Below, one piece after another: positions 11,758 through 23,669 of a stretch of DNA of 64,000 bases. Source of the DNA: Calonectria ilicicola (lineage: Eukaryota > Ascomycota > Sordariomycetes > Hypocreales > Nectriaceae); contig CP085829.1 of the NCBI GenBank assembly GCA_020809705.1, positions 992,001 through 1,056,000 of the forward strand. The letters run 5' to 3'. The notes below the pieces were generated by a model. It was not told where the DNA came from. It did not search any database and worked only from the letters and a program-made list of their open reading frames with translations. The first letter of the stretch is position 1. Every line of letters begins with the position of its first letter. Made by a program: the position numbers and the translations under genes.

Positions 11758-14700
11758 ATGGCGTTACAAAAGAATCCATCACACGGCCCGGAAGATATTC
11801 TGGAGGCTATCAAAGTGGGTGACGAAGACAATGCTATTAAGTGGATCAATGAGGCTACCGTGGATGAGCGCAATCGACATGCGCTTGTGACCTGGGCTAT
11901 GCACGATGGTGACTGGGATACAGGCGAGCACACTCTGCTGCACTGGGCATGCGATGGACCCAAGTTGGATGAGTTGAACCCTGGTGTCAAGGCCTCGCCG
12001 CGAATTGTCCGGGCATTGATATCCAGCGGAATCAGTCCAAACACACCTGGTGAAGCGGGTACTACCCCACTGGTCCTTATCGCCAAGTGCAGTGACCCCA
12101 ATGCCCTCGAAATTGTCAAATACCTTTTAGAAGAATGCGGTGCCGACCCAAATTTAAGCACTCAATACGGCTACGCGCCTTTGCATGAGGCCGCTACCTG
12201 GGGCTCACCAGATGCTATCAAACTCTTGCTTGACAATCACGCTAGGTCTGATCTACTGACTGGTGGGCGAGAAACAGCCTTGGAACTTGCCGTGAAACGC
12301 TTGACCGAGCTAAGGGATGGGGATGAAGAGGAAATAGCACGGTTTGACAAAGCCGTCAAATTACTAGAGCAAGCAGACTCTGTTGATGACATAAATTTCG
12401 AGTTTGAAGGCTTCTTCTACTCTGGCAACTGGAAGTCGAATCCCAGTAAGCCGAAACGGATGAAAGTAGCAGCAATGCTGGATCCGAAGGAATTGATCAA
12501 AGACGAATCGATGTCCCATAACACCAGGTGGTTCCATCTGCCCGCCAACAACGTAAGTCGCCTGTCCACATCTCTCAAAATGGCTTTCATTAACTCATGT
12601 AGCGGCGGTGGGTTGAGGTATGTTCATGTGCCTAACCAAACTAGTAAAGATTTGATTCTGAATAGCGTCAACCAGGACTTGGTCTGCGCCATTCTTGATG
12701 CAGACAAAACAGTTAATCCATCAGACAACCATAACGAAACGTACCGAGAAACAATCGAGTCCGAGGTCAAGTCACTCATGAAGAAGTGTGGTCCATTTAA
12801 GAGATCTCGATATCCCGCACGCTCATTTCGAGTTATCCCGATCGGCACCGAAAATGATGAATCCAGGCGATACTGTGACAAATATCACCATGATGATTCA
12901 GCGAACCTTGGCGTCAATAGTGAAGAATTATGTTTTGTATCGGTCAGTTAAAATAATTCTTTTTAACAACGTAATTCAAACTTAACCGAAAAATCCTGTT
13001 ACTAGATGCCCTTCATTGAAAATGATATCGACGTTTCTGATGACAAGACTAATCAAAACTATCAACAAAAACACATCCAATTGTCCGAGACGCAGAAAAA
13101 GAAGAGGAAAAATCTGATACGCTTACAAGAAGACCATCCTGACGATGTCTTCCCTCGGCTAACTCTAGACCGATTTTATTATGATGCGCTTGAAGATAAG
13201 GCGATCAAGGATCGAGACTCTTCACAGGTATTTTCTAAATATTGTCACAGGAAGCGAATGCTCTACGTGGGTCAATTATGGGCACTTCGTATTGGTGAAA
13301 GTGAGTATAAAAGACGCGTGATTTTTCTTTGACTGTTATTCTAACTGCACTCACAATAGGAACTCTCATCACAGCGTCGCAGAGTAGCTTTGATGAGGTG
13401 AATATTCAGTCACCAGCAGATCGATTTCTGCGAAGCTGCACTAAAGTCGCCTCAAGAAAGACATTAAGACCGGCCGATATCTATTACGAGCTCCAAGAGC
13501 GTTGTGTAGACCTTGTTGCCTTCCATTCGGCAGGAAACGAGCGCATCTTGTCGGTGCACGAAGCCTTTTCCAGAGAAATTGCCCAAGTTGTGAGTATATT
13601 TCGTTGCCAATCAACGTCCTGCTGCCAGCGCGCCTACTCTGTCTGCACACATGGTTGAAATACAACTAATTCATTCACCAGTCTCATTATATGAAGGAGA
13701 AGTATGAATGTTACATGCTAGGTGCGCGCATGATTCAAAAAGCCAAGATCATCAATCTCAAGGCGGGCGATAAAAAGACAGAGATCGATGATATAATCAT
13801 GCACTGTCCAGAAATTGAAACAAACGAGATAGCCTTCCAAGGCTTGTTGCATGCAGCTAAGGAGGATGACGTAGACGTCCTCGTCAAGGTTCGTGAACTA
13901 GCGGGTGAAGAGTCAAAAGATCCTGGTCGCGAGGCACTAGAGGTGAGAGATGACATTAGCAAAGAGTGTGAAAAGCTAGCAGAGATCATGGACGTCATTG
14001 ACGAATTAAACATCATCAATACCGTCTTGGAAGAGCAATATGAAGTGGCGAAATGGAGTTTTAGGGGCAAGGATCCTCTGAATTATATCCGAGACGTCAG
14101 ACCAACTTTCCGTGGGCTACTTCGAGAATCTGAGGAGGTTCGCAAATCTGTGAGTATTTTCAAAGCCACGAATGTGGAAATTGATTTACTAATAAATATT
14201 CCTTGACATAAGATAATCGAACTTCTCAAGCTTCGTGAACAGGAAATTGCCATTAAGAATGCTGTCGAAACAGCAAACAGTGCAGATGAGCAGGCGTCAA
14301 CCAAAATTGCCGCCACTGTTTTCACGGTGGTGACTTTCATCTATGTAAAGACAATTCCATCCATATTCCACCATTTTCACTAACTGGGATTTGAACCAGA
14401 CGCCTTTTAGCTTCGGGTTTTCAATACTAGGCTCTCCGATCGCTGGTTTCTCATCTGGGTATTCGGCTGGGACAGCCATCTGCGCCATGGGTAAGCAGTA
14501 GAGATTAACTACGCCCTCGTATCTACACATGTTAAAACAAAATACTGACATTAATAGTCCTGACTCTGCTCGCCACAGTCGCATTGCTCGTTTTCCTTCT
14601 CCCTATCCTTACTGTGGTTAAGAAACCTTGGACTCATTGGGTTGTTTTTGTCACAAATGGCACAAGGAAGGTCTTTGGTCTCGATAGCAAGAAGAAAGTC

Positions 14701-14820
14701 GCCTCAGGCACCACAGCTATGGGGAGTATGACTTCAAGCGAGGATGTATATGATGAAACCAAAGCAGTCAGGCCTTTTGCCAAACGAAGACGGGTTTTTA
14801 GTCAATCGAATATTGCGTAA
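11758..14820 (+). CDS. Ankyrin-repeat protein with CorA-like C-terminal membrane domain
   Basis: This has nine exons: 11758-12552, 12603-12617, 12676-12942, 13006-13300, 13360-13589, 13682-14149, 14213-14344, 14400-14490 and 14558-14820, encoding 851 residues. Ankyrin-type repeats lie at about residues 57-200 (TLLHWAC, TTPLVLIAKC, YAPLHEAATWGSPDAIKLLL). The middle has the pattern usual in fungal ankyrin/CorA-like proteins: LPANN-RRWVE-DL, VSMPFIE, LDRFYYDALEDKAIKDRD and LYVGQLWALRIGERTLITA. Two membrane spans end the protein (KIAATVFTVVTFIYTPFSFGF and YSAGTAICAMVLTLLATVALLVFLLP). The second exon is only 15 nt and restores the RWVEDL motif. The fourth exon opens after a GTCAGT donor. I chose the ATG at 11758 because the in-frame ATG at 11686 only adds leader-like sequence. 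The GMN motif of true CorA channels is not visible, so Mg2+ transport is not established. Confidence 0.8.
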
Positions 14821-15223
14821 GGATTTATGTTGAGGCCATTGGTGATAGACTATGCAAAGAAAAAGGGCAGAAAACGGAAGAAACAGAATAAATAATGTCA
14901 TTAGAGAATGTTGAAATCGATTAATTACGTGGCATAAATATACCACAACGATATTCATGTAAACAAACTCGCAATCGAAAAATATGGCTTCACGTGTCAA
15001 GAAATCTGAACGACCAGCTTGAACCTATCCGCTAAAAAGAATTCTCTGAAATTATAATCTTGGAAAGGCGAATGCTCACTGCTTGCCGCAGGACGTTCCC
15101 CTTAAATTGCGGAATGAACTTGAACTTGATATTTCAAACTTTGGGTTTAACTAGGTATTGATCTTTTTAATTAAATGAAGACTATCTGCCTTTTGAAAAA
15201 GAAATGAAGAAAGAATCATTATT
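14821..15223. other. Intergenic region between convergent genes
   Basis: This AT-rich stretch lies between two convergent genes and should hold both 3' ends. No gene or notable repeat was seen. Several AATAAA/AATAAT-like strings (for example near 14889) could serve as poly(A) signals. Confidence 0.5.
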
Positions 15224-15922
15224 TTAGACATTATATTTCTTTCGGGTATCTAAAATCCACCAATAGACCTTGTACCACCGGGAAACTTGCAAATGTAATT
15301 TGTCGCCTCTGCACTTCTTCATTTGCCTAGGTCCAGGTGAATATAGACATTTGGGACATTCAAGGCCAGATTTGGAGATGCAGACACGGGTGAGACATTG
15401 TGTACACCGCCACCAGTCCGACGGGGTTTTGCGGTGTGCATTCTTCCGATGTCGGAGCAAGTCTTCAAGGCGCCCAAAGGGCCTCGCAGTACAACCAGGT
15501 CTGAGACAGAGTATATTTCCATCTGACTTATAAACTGGTCTTGGGACAAGGTCAGTGTTGGAATCAATACTTGAGGCACGAGGGACATACCCTGGTTCAT
15601 TGTCAAGAGTGCGATTCGGGACGGACCTGTGATATTGAGGTTCCTGAGGGCCAACGTATGTAAAGCCCTCACTGAACTTTGGGATACTCGATTTCACTGA
15701 GATACCTCCAGTTGCGCGAAGATTGCTTCCAGCTGAAGGAATACTGCCGGTACCATATGCCGAGTCACAAGTAGCCCTGGCAAACGATGCAGGCCTTTCG
15801 CCGGTGGATAGAAAGGTTGCATCTAGCAGTGAATTCAAAGAACCTTGTGAATACAATCGAGTAATCGAGTCGCCGTCGTTGTGATCATTTTCGCATGTCA
15901 GGGCATCAAGCTCTTCAGCCAT
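15224..15922 (-). CDS. Hypothetical protein with a C2H2-like zinc finger near the C-terminus
   Basis: This is a single exon of 232 residues from the ATG at 15922. An in-frame ATG at 16066 would add 48 residues of unremarkable sequence; I prefer the downstream one because it opens an acidic MAEELDALTC start. The N-terminal two thirds are Ser-rich and look disordered. Around residues 150-180 lies CLRPGC-x13-H-x4-H, a C2H2-like finger (LEDLLRHRKNAH). It is followed by WWRCTQC and LECPKC, which could bind a second zinc. This arrangement resembles fungal proteins with C2H2 fingers used in DNA or protein binding. No close family was recognised. It could be a regulator, and that is only inferred from the fingers. 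Confidence 0.6.
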   Translation of the reverse strand: MAEELDALTCENDHNDGDSITRLYSQGSLNSLLDATFLSTGERPASFARATCDSAYGTGSIPSAGSNLRATGGISVKSSIPKFSEGFTYVGPQEPQYHRSVPNRTLDNEPGYVPRASSIDSNTDLVPRPVYKSDGNILCLRPGCTARPFGRLEDLLRHRKNAHRKTPSDWWRCTQCLTRVCISKSGLECPKCLYSPGPRQMKKCRGDKLHLQVSRWYKVYWWILDTRKKYNV

Positions 15923-17734
15923 TTTTGTTTCTCGTGCGCGGCATGGGAAGAGCAAGGAAATGGACCTGGCTAAACGGATGATGGATCGGAAAATCAAATC
16001 GTCGTTCGTCAGCTGCCTTGTCTGGTAACTAAATTTTAGATCCTGCCTTGTGGGCCGGAGGGACATGTGGCAGTAGCCTGATTGCTAGTTCGCAGGTGAT
16101 CTTGTGAATGGAGGCGGTGTCCATTGGCCATCGAACTCCCACGTAATGAGTTGGCCCACCTCGGGCTGAACGTTCAAACTTCGAGGCCTAATTTTTCATC
16201 TCCAGTGATATTACGATATCATTATTACTAAAATTGCAGAGCTTGCCCTCTAAGTTGTGGGTGCCGTGTCGCCGTTGCTGCTGCTATCAAATGATTGCAA
16301 GATTGATTGAATTCAGGGATTACCGTAAAAGCTCAGTAAATTTGGGCTTGGCCTTGGATCTTGACCCCGCATGCCAGACTAGTGAAATGCTTTCTCCACA
16401 GCTGACAATCAACCAGGCTAGTGGGTTGGTCAAGCGGCTTTTTAGCGAGATTGGCCCTTCATTGGATACAGTTGGCTGGTCCTGACAAGGGTATCAAGAC
16501 CAACGAGCAAACCCAAATTTTCTTAGCTGTCATGATGTCATGATACTATGAAAAGTTGAACAGGTGCGAAACAAGCTAAACCTACAACGAGAGATATTTG
16601 CAAATGAGTGCGAATTGTTATTGATGTTTGCTATCAAGGATGACAACGTAGTTTCGGTTGTTTTCAAAATCCCAAACATGAACCTGGAGGTTCCCGAACT
16701 TTGAGGAGGCCGACACATAAAATACGGAAATAGCTCCGAAAATCATGGTCATGTAATGAACAAGACGACGTACCAGTTATCTTGCTGACTACATATATAG
16801 AGAGAGGAACAACGGATGAATGGATAAAGACGCAGCTGCAAGGCTAGATGATGTTTGGAGTCTGATGATAGGCCAACTGGCGGCTTTCATGAAACAAGTA
16901 AAGTCTGTCGGCGATTAGGTCTAGTCAACATCGCCGCTGGGTTGGATTTCATTCCTGTACGCTCTCAATACTCTAACGGACTGCGCTATAGAAAAAAACT
17001 TGAGTTTGTTAGCATCTCTGACTTTGAGGAGAGTGGGGAGCTGGGCTTTACTGACAAATGTCCTCATTCCAAGATGTTCTCGCTCTGGTCCGAAATGCCG
17101 AGCAAGTATATCAGATGATCACAAATTAATAGTGGGCTTTTTAATGAGACAAATATGAACCAATTTTTTCGGGGGATCCCCTTTGTCTTAAATGATCACA
17201 ATCAAGGACCACATCGCTAGTACGCCTCGCTTTCAACCTACATTTCTCATTACGTATTGTACATTTATAGATCACAGACAAGTTGCAGTTTCAAGACCCG
17301 TTTCTATCCAATCATTTTATTTGCCGATTAGAGGCCCCATAGAATCTTAGCTAGGAGGGTTCGTAAACGTCAAAGATTAGCGTTCCACATACCAACTACA
17401 GGATTTCAAGTTATGGAGAAAGCTCCACTGATCACGAAAAAGTTCCTCACAATCATTCACCAGAGCCTCTAATCGGCAGTACGTTCACGTCGGGGATCTG
17501 CCGAGACAACATTCCAGTTACTCATTGAGAAATATTAACTGTGCTTATCGCAATGCTATTGGCATCACATCACACAATCACAAAACTACAAATTGCTTTA
17601 GTGGCCTGCTATTTTAGGCACCTTAGTCAACCTCTTGCTCAATAATCATTCAACCATTCTTCATACCATCATTGTCTCTATAGTTCTTCGTATTTCTGAT
17701 ATCCTATCAGCAACTGCATTTGCCATTCTTCAAA
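15923..17734. other. Intergenic region with a 157-bp segment bounded by inverted repeats
   Basis: No convincing gene is seen. Two short plus-strand frames (16234-16485, 16855-17118) have no recognised domain and could be chance or gene remnants. A perfect 14-bp inverted repeat, TGCCGATTAGAGGC at 17322-17335 and its complement at 17465-17478, bounds a 157-bp segment. The last 100 nt before 17735 are C/T-rich and fit the leader of the next gene. Confidence 0.5.
17322..17478. repeat. 157-bp segment with perfect 14-bp terminal inverted repeats (MITE-like)
   Basis: The ends are TGCCGATTAGAGGC and GCCTCTAATCGGCA, exact reverse complements, with 129 bp between them. The match does not extend outwards or inwards, and no clear target-site duplication flanks it. 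The size and ends would suit a small non-autonomous DNA element. A pair of inverted binding sites in the promoter of the downstream reductase gene is an alternative. Confidence 0.4.
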
Positions 17735-19146
17735 ATGCTAGTACTATCAACTCTTTTAAACGCCCCTAGCGACACGATTGAAACGTTCTACAAGGGTCGC
17801 CATGTGTTTTGCACTGGAGCAACCGGAATGATGGGAACTGCCTATTTGAGTAGACTTGTCCTGGATACCTCAGTGCCTCGTGTGTATGCCCTTGCAAGGG
17901 GAGGAGAGAGGTAACGATGCGCCTCAGATCATAAGAGATGTACGCTAACAAGAAAGTCGTCTATGGAAAACTTGGGGAGCTCGACTACCTGCTAAGATGC
18001 TTGACGCGCTTAAAGCTTCCAAAAAGTTAATCATCTTCGATGGCGATATAACGCGACCCAACTGTGGCCTTTCTGATCACGAAGTAAATATGATCCGGGA
18101 GACTGTTTCAATATTTGTCCATGGTGCATCCACGATAAACCTCAAAAAGCCACTGTCAGATGTTCTTCAGAGTATCATATACCCTTCAATCGCTCTTGGC
18201 AAAATGGCTCTTGATTGTCCACACTTGACTCGGTTTGTGTACATATCAACGGCTTACTCTAACGCATTTCTTTCGCCAACGAAGGAGGGGGGGGGTAGAA
18301 GGCTTTGATGCAACAATTATGGAGAACATACGCCCTATACGAAATAATGACCCGATTTCTTCAGCAACGCTAGAGCTTGAAGAGCTTGTCACTCTGGGAT
18401 CGACCCCAGAGTATGAACTGTTCAAATTTCCCTATGCTTATAGTTACGCAAAGCATCTGACTGAAAGATTGCTTACAGAGTCATTTCGCGACTCTGAATC
18501 TGAACAAAAACTACTAATTTTTAGACCGGCGGTAATCGGACCTGCAGAATCTCAACCTTACCCTTTTTATGAGGTCCCTGGTTCAAGCCCAGTAACAACT
18601 ATGGCAGCATTCTGGATTTTAAATCCTCCAACAACAAGTCGAATAGCATCACTCCTCTCGGATCCGTCCACTGCCACCATCGACGAAATACCAGTCGATA
18701 TAGCTGTCAATCGTCTTATTGCACATGTAGCATTCAGGTCTAACGGTTGTGTTCATGCAGCCTGTGGTACTGATCGTCCAACCTTCACCAAAGATCTATT
18801 AGCAGGCAGCGCCAGGCTTCGAAGATTCTGGTGGGGGCGGCCAAAAGTTGAATGGACTAATTCCGATTGGAAATCCAAGGCGCAATGCCGTTTCGCTGAA
18901 TTATTCGTGGTATCTGGGTGCGCTTTCATTTTCGACTCAACAAAAACCTCCCAACTTTGGGATCGGATGTCAGCCAAAGAGCAATCATCGTGGCCGCTGT
19001 GGCCCTGTAATAATTGGTCAACATATGAGTATCTTGCTGGGCGGCAAAGGACTATAGCATTGCTGACTAGTCAAATGGCTTCCAAATTTTACGGTTTGCC
19101 CAGCTCCCTTTCTGGTATATTTATGAGCTCTACCAGTCACCTTTAG
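17735..19146 (+). CDS. Fatty acyl-CoA reductase-like (male-sterility/NAD-binding 4) protein, frameshifted
   Basis: Exon 1 is 17735-17910, the intron is 17911-17956 (46 nt, GTAACG...AAAG), and exon 2 is 17957-19146. The N-terminal half has the nucleotide-binding TGATGMMG (residues 27-34), then TWGARLPAKMLDAL, FDGDIT, VHGAST and FVYISTAYSN. These follow the order seen in NAD-binding-4 / fatty acyl-CoA reductase proteins, which reduce acyl-CoA to alcohol or aldehyde. The second half carries PYAYSYAKHLTERLL (a YxxxK-type active site), RPAVIGPA and VPVDIAVN-like sequence (IPVDIAVN). The two halves are in different frames. The shift occurs at a run of nine Gs (18287-18295), where one G fewer would join them. 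This could be an assembly error, slippage or a recent null allele. Apart from this the gene shows no decay. Confidence 0.7.
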
Positions 19147-19262
19147 TTAGCATTTTATGGAAGAACCTTTGCTCGAGGTTAGCTAATAGCAGTTGATCAA
19201 AATGATGAAATCGAATTGATGTGTGCGGTTATATCTGGAACACCCTGGTTCTATACATCCGT

Positions 19263-21340
19263 CTAATTATCATACTGATAAGTAGTGCTTCGGTGTCGCA
19301 GATTTCCAGCCTCATCGTGTGTACTATCCCACTCTTCCAAATTCTCATTTTTAACCTTGACCAGCCGCTGTGTATTTGCTCCTCCGTCTTCCACCACAAC
19401 CATTTCCGATCTGATTTGATACCCACCGTATCTGGGCAAAATATAAATCCAAACCACATAGTAAACGCCACATAGAATGATACTACATCCCATATTAGCT
19501 TCAGTCCAAATAGGAAAACAACAAACTCAAATGACTTACATGCCAATGCCAACCACGCAGTAGGTGGCATACCAAAAGCTTACATCGCCACCGTTGGCAC
19601 CCCCAGTAGGAGGCCACCATGGCATTGCCAAAATGAATACCTGATAAGCTAGGAAGAACAGAACTGAAGCATGCCATGCACGGAATTCGGAGCGGCCAAT
19701 TCCAGACCGCTTACGTCGCCATCGGATAATATAAAGTCCAACCGTCATGGCCACCATGAATATGGCAGACGGGTAGCTTTGTAAATCAATAACTGCAATG
19801 CATCAGTACTGCAAACTTTTAATCACGCATAGTTCTTGAACCACAGGCACACCTACCAAATTGGAATGCATCACCTTGTGGAGGTGCAACAATCATGATG
19901 AAGGTCATGACCCAGCTGATCAAGCAAGGTCCCAATGGTGTTCCAAATGGTTTCGTTGAGGCCCAAAACTCAGGGTAGGGCAATACTCCTTGTCTTTGAT
20001 CCATAGTTAGTAAGAAATTGGGTTCTCTTAGTCTTCAATTCGTACCTTCCGATTTCGCGAATCATTCGCGAGTGTCCAATCAGTGTGGCCATCAGGTTAC
20101 CAAAAGCGGACAGCATAACGCAGAAGTTCAGAGCAATAGTGGCACTGTCATTGCGGAACAGCTTCTGGAAGAAGAGTGTAGCAGCTGTCTGACTCGCCGC
20201 AGCGAATTCCTCCTTGGGTACAACGGCAAAGTAGGCAATGTTTACCAACTGATAAAGCACTGCGACAATGACCAGTGCGATACTTGTGTTTTTCTTTAGA
20301 GTTGGAATGGGGTTTTGAATCTCGTTAACCATGTTGAACGCATTATTGTAGCCTCCGTAGCCAAATTGAACGCTCACAAGAGCATTTGCAAGGCCGTATC
20401 CATTGGGCACTTGTCCGGAAAACGCATTCTTAAAATTGGCGGTGGGGTTTGGAATGTGCTTGACATTGCCACCGAGGACGACCAACCCAGCGATACTGAT
20501 ACTAAAGACCATGTCAGCGAAATCACCACAGTGGGTAACAAAACATCATACAAAATAAGAACAATGAGCTTCAAAATTCCAATGACATTTGATACTCGGT
20601 ATGCCCATTTGTTGTTTGCCACAACGCATATAATCGCGATCGTGTATGCCGCGACAGCAACGCCCTTCTGCTGCCAGGCCGTGCCTGTGTGGCCACCAAT
20701 CTTCCAGGCATATTCAGCAAAAACTAGACTCTTGTTACTAAAATTCATGCCAAAGTCACGATGGACTCACCAATAGCATTACTGCTACCAAAGTTCAAAA
20801 GTACTTGTTGCACAGCAAATGCAATTGGAAAGAAATACTTGGGTCTTGGGTAAGCTTGTTCCAGGTATACCACTTCACTACCACTTCGGCTGGGGAAGTA
20901 GCTAGCAAACTCCAAATAAATGCTGATACCAGTTGCAGCCATGACAAATCCAATGAACCAAAATATGAGGGATAAACCGATAGATCCGGTGCGGGTAAGA
21001 ATATTCGCGGCTTCGTAGAATTAGAAGTGGGTTCAATTTGACCACCTGCTTCACCTGAGAACTTACGCGTTGAGAAGATACCAGTGCCAATCAACATATT
21101 GATGTTGACAAAAATCACGGTAAACCAGCCGACCTCGTAACCCAGAGGAGAATTGGTTTCCACAGGTGCGCCAACGGCCTCTTGGTATGCAGCCTTGGAG
21201 CCATTGCCTGCTTGAGTGCGAGTATACGCAAATTCTCCATCGTGGATTACCGTTGGTCCGGATGAAGAGTCGCTAACCTCGGGATCAGCATTTATCGAGG
21301 CCTCGGACTTGTCGCCTTTGAGGAAGCTTGTGAAAGCCAT
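19263..21340 (-). CDS. Amino-acid permease, high-affinity methionine permease (MUP1-like) family
   Basis: This has seven exons: 21340-21067, 21010-20771, 20723-20552, 20501-20046, 19993-19857, 19792-19540 and 19482-19263. Introns are 47-64 nt and every junction keeps frame. The product has 583 residues and about 12 membrane spans. Diagnostic segments are GYEVGWFTVIFVNINMLIGTGIFST at the first span, GFVMAATGISIYLEFASYFP, YGGYNNAFNMVNEIQNP, and NLMATLIGHSRMIREIGRQGVLPYPEFWAS across a splice. They match the fungal LAT-type methionine permeases, which import methionine (and cysteine) at the plasma membrane. The N-terminal ~60 residues are hydrophilic and face the cytosol. A TATA-like sequence lies about 90 nt upstream of the ATG. 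The exact substrate cannot be read from the sequence. Confidence 0.9.
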
Positions 21341-21426
21341 CTTGATTTGCCCCCAAGGAGGAGAGTGGGTCAGTCAGTGAAATCCAATATCAGGAAAGTG
21401 TTCATGATCCCGCGACAAGAATTGAA

Positions 21427-21434
21427 TTATATAT
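21427..21434 (-). promoter_or_regulatory. TATA-like box of the permease gene
   Basis: The minus strand reads ATATATAAT here, about 90 nt before the ATG at 21340. Similar boxes occur 75-110 nt before three other minus-strand genes in this window. Confidence 0.4.
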
Positions 21435-23669
21435 GTCCCAGCCGGAAAGACGGGGCAAAGCAGAGTCTGCTTTAGGTAACACAAAGTTTAGATTCGTCTC
21501 CCAAACAGGAGACTTCCGGGGTCTCCAGACGTCGCAAATGTGGCCCTTCATGGTGCAATGGTCCCCCAGCAGCCTGACCGTGCTGTTGGTTTCTCCAGTT
21601 GCGATTAACGGCAATGAGATCCGAAGGTCGCGTACGACGAAGACCCACCGCGTCAGTCCATTCTCCAGTGGCTGCCGTGCAGCCGCGAAACAAGGTGTCG
21701 GGGAAGCCGGATAATGCAATGTGTGGGACCAGATCGGAGGATGCACTTTACAGGACACATGAACACATTAAAAAGGTCCTATTTTCCAAGTAAGAACTAC
21801 AGAATCCAGGTAACCCGACCCTGAATGTATGCTGTATGTTGCATATTACACCTCAAGATTTCTACGCTAGCGCATCGCCTTACTCGCCAAGACTCAGTGC
21901 CAAGTATCTGCGGCTCGTCTCGATTCAATTGTACATAATAGCGCGGATCATCCCGCAAAATTCTATCCCACCCAAAACCGATCGTACTCCATTGTCTTTA
22001 GTGCCATGTGGGATTATTAGTGGTGGGGGCTGTCACATCATCAACGATGAGGCCCCGGTTATGACGACATTAAATCGCAGGATAGCGAAATCACAGTGCT
22101 TCGTCACCACAGAGATGGTTCCCCTATTTGTGCATGAAACAAATCATCAGCTAACTGAATGGTCAGCACACTTGCATTCGATCGTTTCATTTACGTACAT
22201 GTCACTTCTCGCATTATTACTTGCCTCATCTTGCCTAGTGCCCGCTGTAACTTGTCAAACATAGTTAAGATCACTTTTATGGTGTGGACTCGACAGAAGC
22301 AAATCTGACGAGAAGCCCGATACAGATGTTGATCCGTACTTCCGTGGTTCTCAGTTCCAGAGGCAGAACGACAAAGTATTTTGCAGCATGAATGTCGTTG
22401 TCCTTCGCCTGGAATCCAAGTTAATACCAAATCATGACCGGCATTGTGTGTTGCAATCATCTAGAAGGCGTCACAAAAAATTCTAAAAAGTTAAAATGAT
22501 ATTTATGAAGCGTAGTCCTTGTAATGAAAAGTCTCTAGGGTAGCATCTTGGGGTACAGGGAAATCCGGGTGCCCGTGTTATATTGCACGGTCGCGGTGGT
22601 CACCTATCACACGGTCTTTAGGTATACCTAAGATCACTCTTAGCCTAACACACCTCAATTATGAGTCTTGCTGCGCGCATAAATTAGACTATTTAGCTGG
22701 GGCTTTTCTAAGAAATCCTAAGGGATCCAAAGAAAATACTTAAGGCGTTATTTATTTTATCATAAATAAGTTTAGAAATATATATAAAATTATTTATTCT
22801 ATTATTTTAATCGAAAATCCAAGTGCCTCATGGCTGTTCACCTAGCAAAATATATGCGTGCACACAGGAATACTCTGAATTATTGCCAATTATTTTGGTA
22901 GATCTCCCAGCACGGTTTCTCTATTATACTCCTCGTGACTTAAGGCGAATCATGGAGAACTGAGCTTGAGCCAATTCTTACTGATGTGAGTGGAACATCA
23001 GGAAGGGGCTAGGTCAAATACGGCATCTCATCTTCATATCGTTGGAAAGAACGAGGCCCATATATTATAAGTTCTTCAACCGAACCATTTAGAGCTATAT
23101 GGGATTCGTAAATAAATAAGTAAAATACGAGAATAGCGAGCTGTATTCCCGAAGGTGACATGTATGGAAGTTATATCACCCAGAGCTCTTTTTTTTATTT
23201 TATCATCTACCTCAAGTAACGATCGCATTACACAGATATTCATTTGCACAGTTGAGCACACGCTAAACCTACTACACATAGGTCTCATCAAGGAATCCAC
23301 CATGGGGAACGAAGTGATCCCCATTGAACCAATTTTTCCATTCATCTCCACTCTCGAGTTATACCTCCGATTGCAGTTTTATTCGTGTTTCATTGGATGT
23401 CAACAGAACCAAAAGGCACTATTTCTTGGACATGAGGGGTTCTTTGATTCCAAGATAAGTATTTGCTCAAGTCTACCTTATCAGGCGATCACTGCCTAGC
23501 TAACCTTCTTCCTATGCCGTACCAACTGACTATTTTAATCCACGATGGACTTACTACCAATTTGGCAGAGGAAATGGAAAATATGAGTTGAAAATTCTTC
23601 AAAAGAGGAGAATGGAGTGACTCTCATTGAAATATGATACTAGAAACTACTGATGCGGTGGGGTTCAGA
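21435..23669. other. Intergenic region with palindromes and a very AT-rich block
   Basis: No supported gene is seen. The frames at 21836-22264 and 23155-23499 (plus strand) have no recognised domain. At 22618-22631 there is a perfect 14-bp palindrome (TTAGGTATACCTAA), overlapped by a CTAAGA-tcac-TCTTAG hairpin. The DNA at about 22,660-22,830 is extremely AT-rich. The mix suggests a decayed mobile element or RIP-affected repeat, but I could not define its ends. Confidence 0.45.

Noticed and set aside
16234..17118. Two short plus-strand frames possibly representing a gene remnant
   Set aside because: No domain, no linking splice model and no supporting start.
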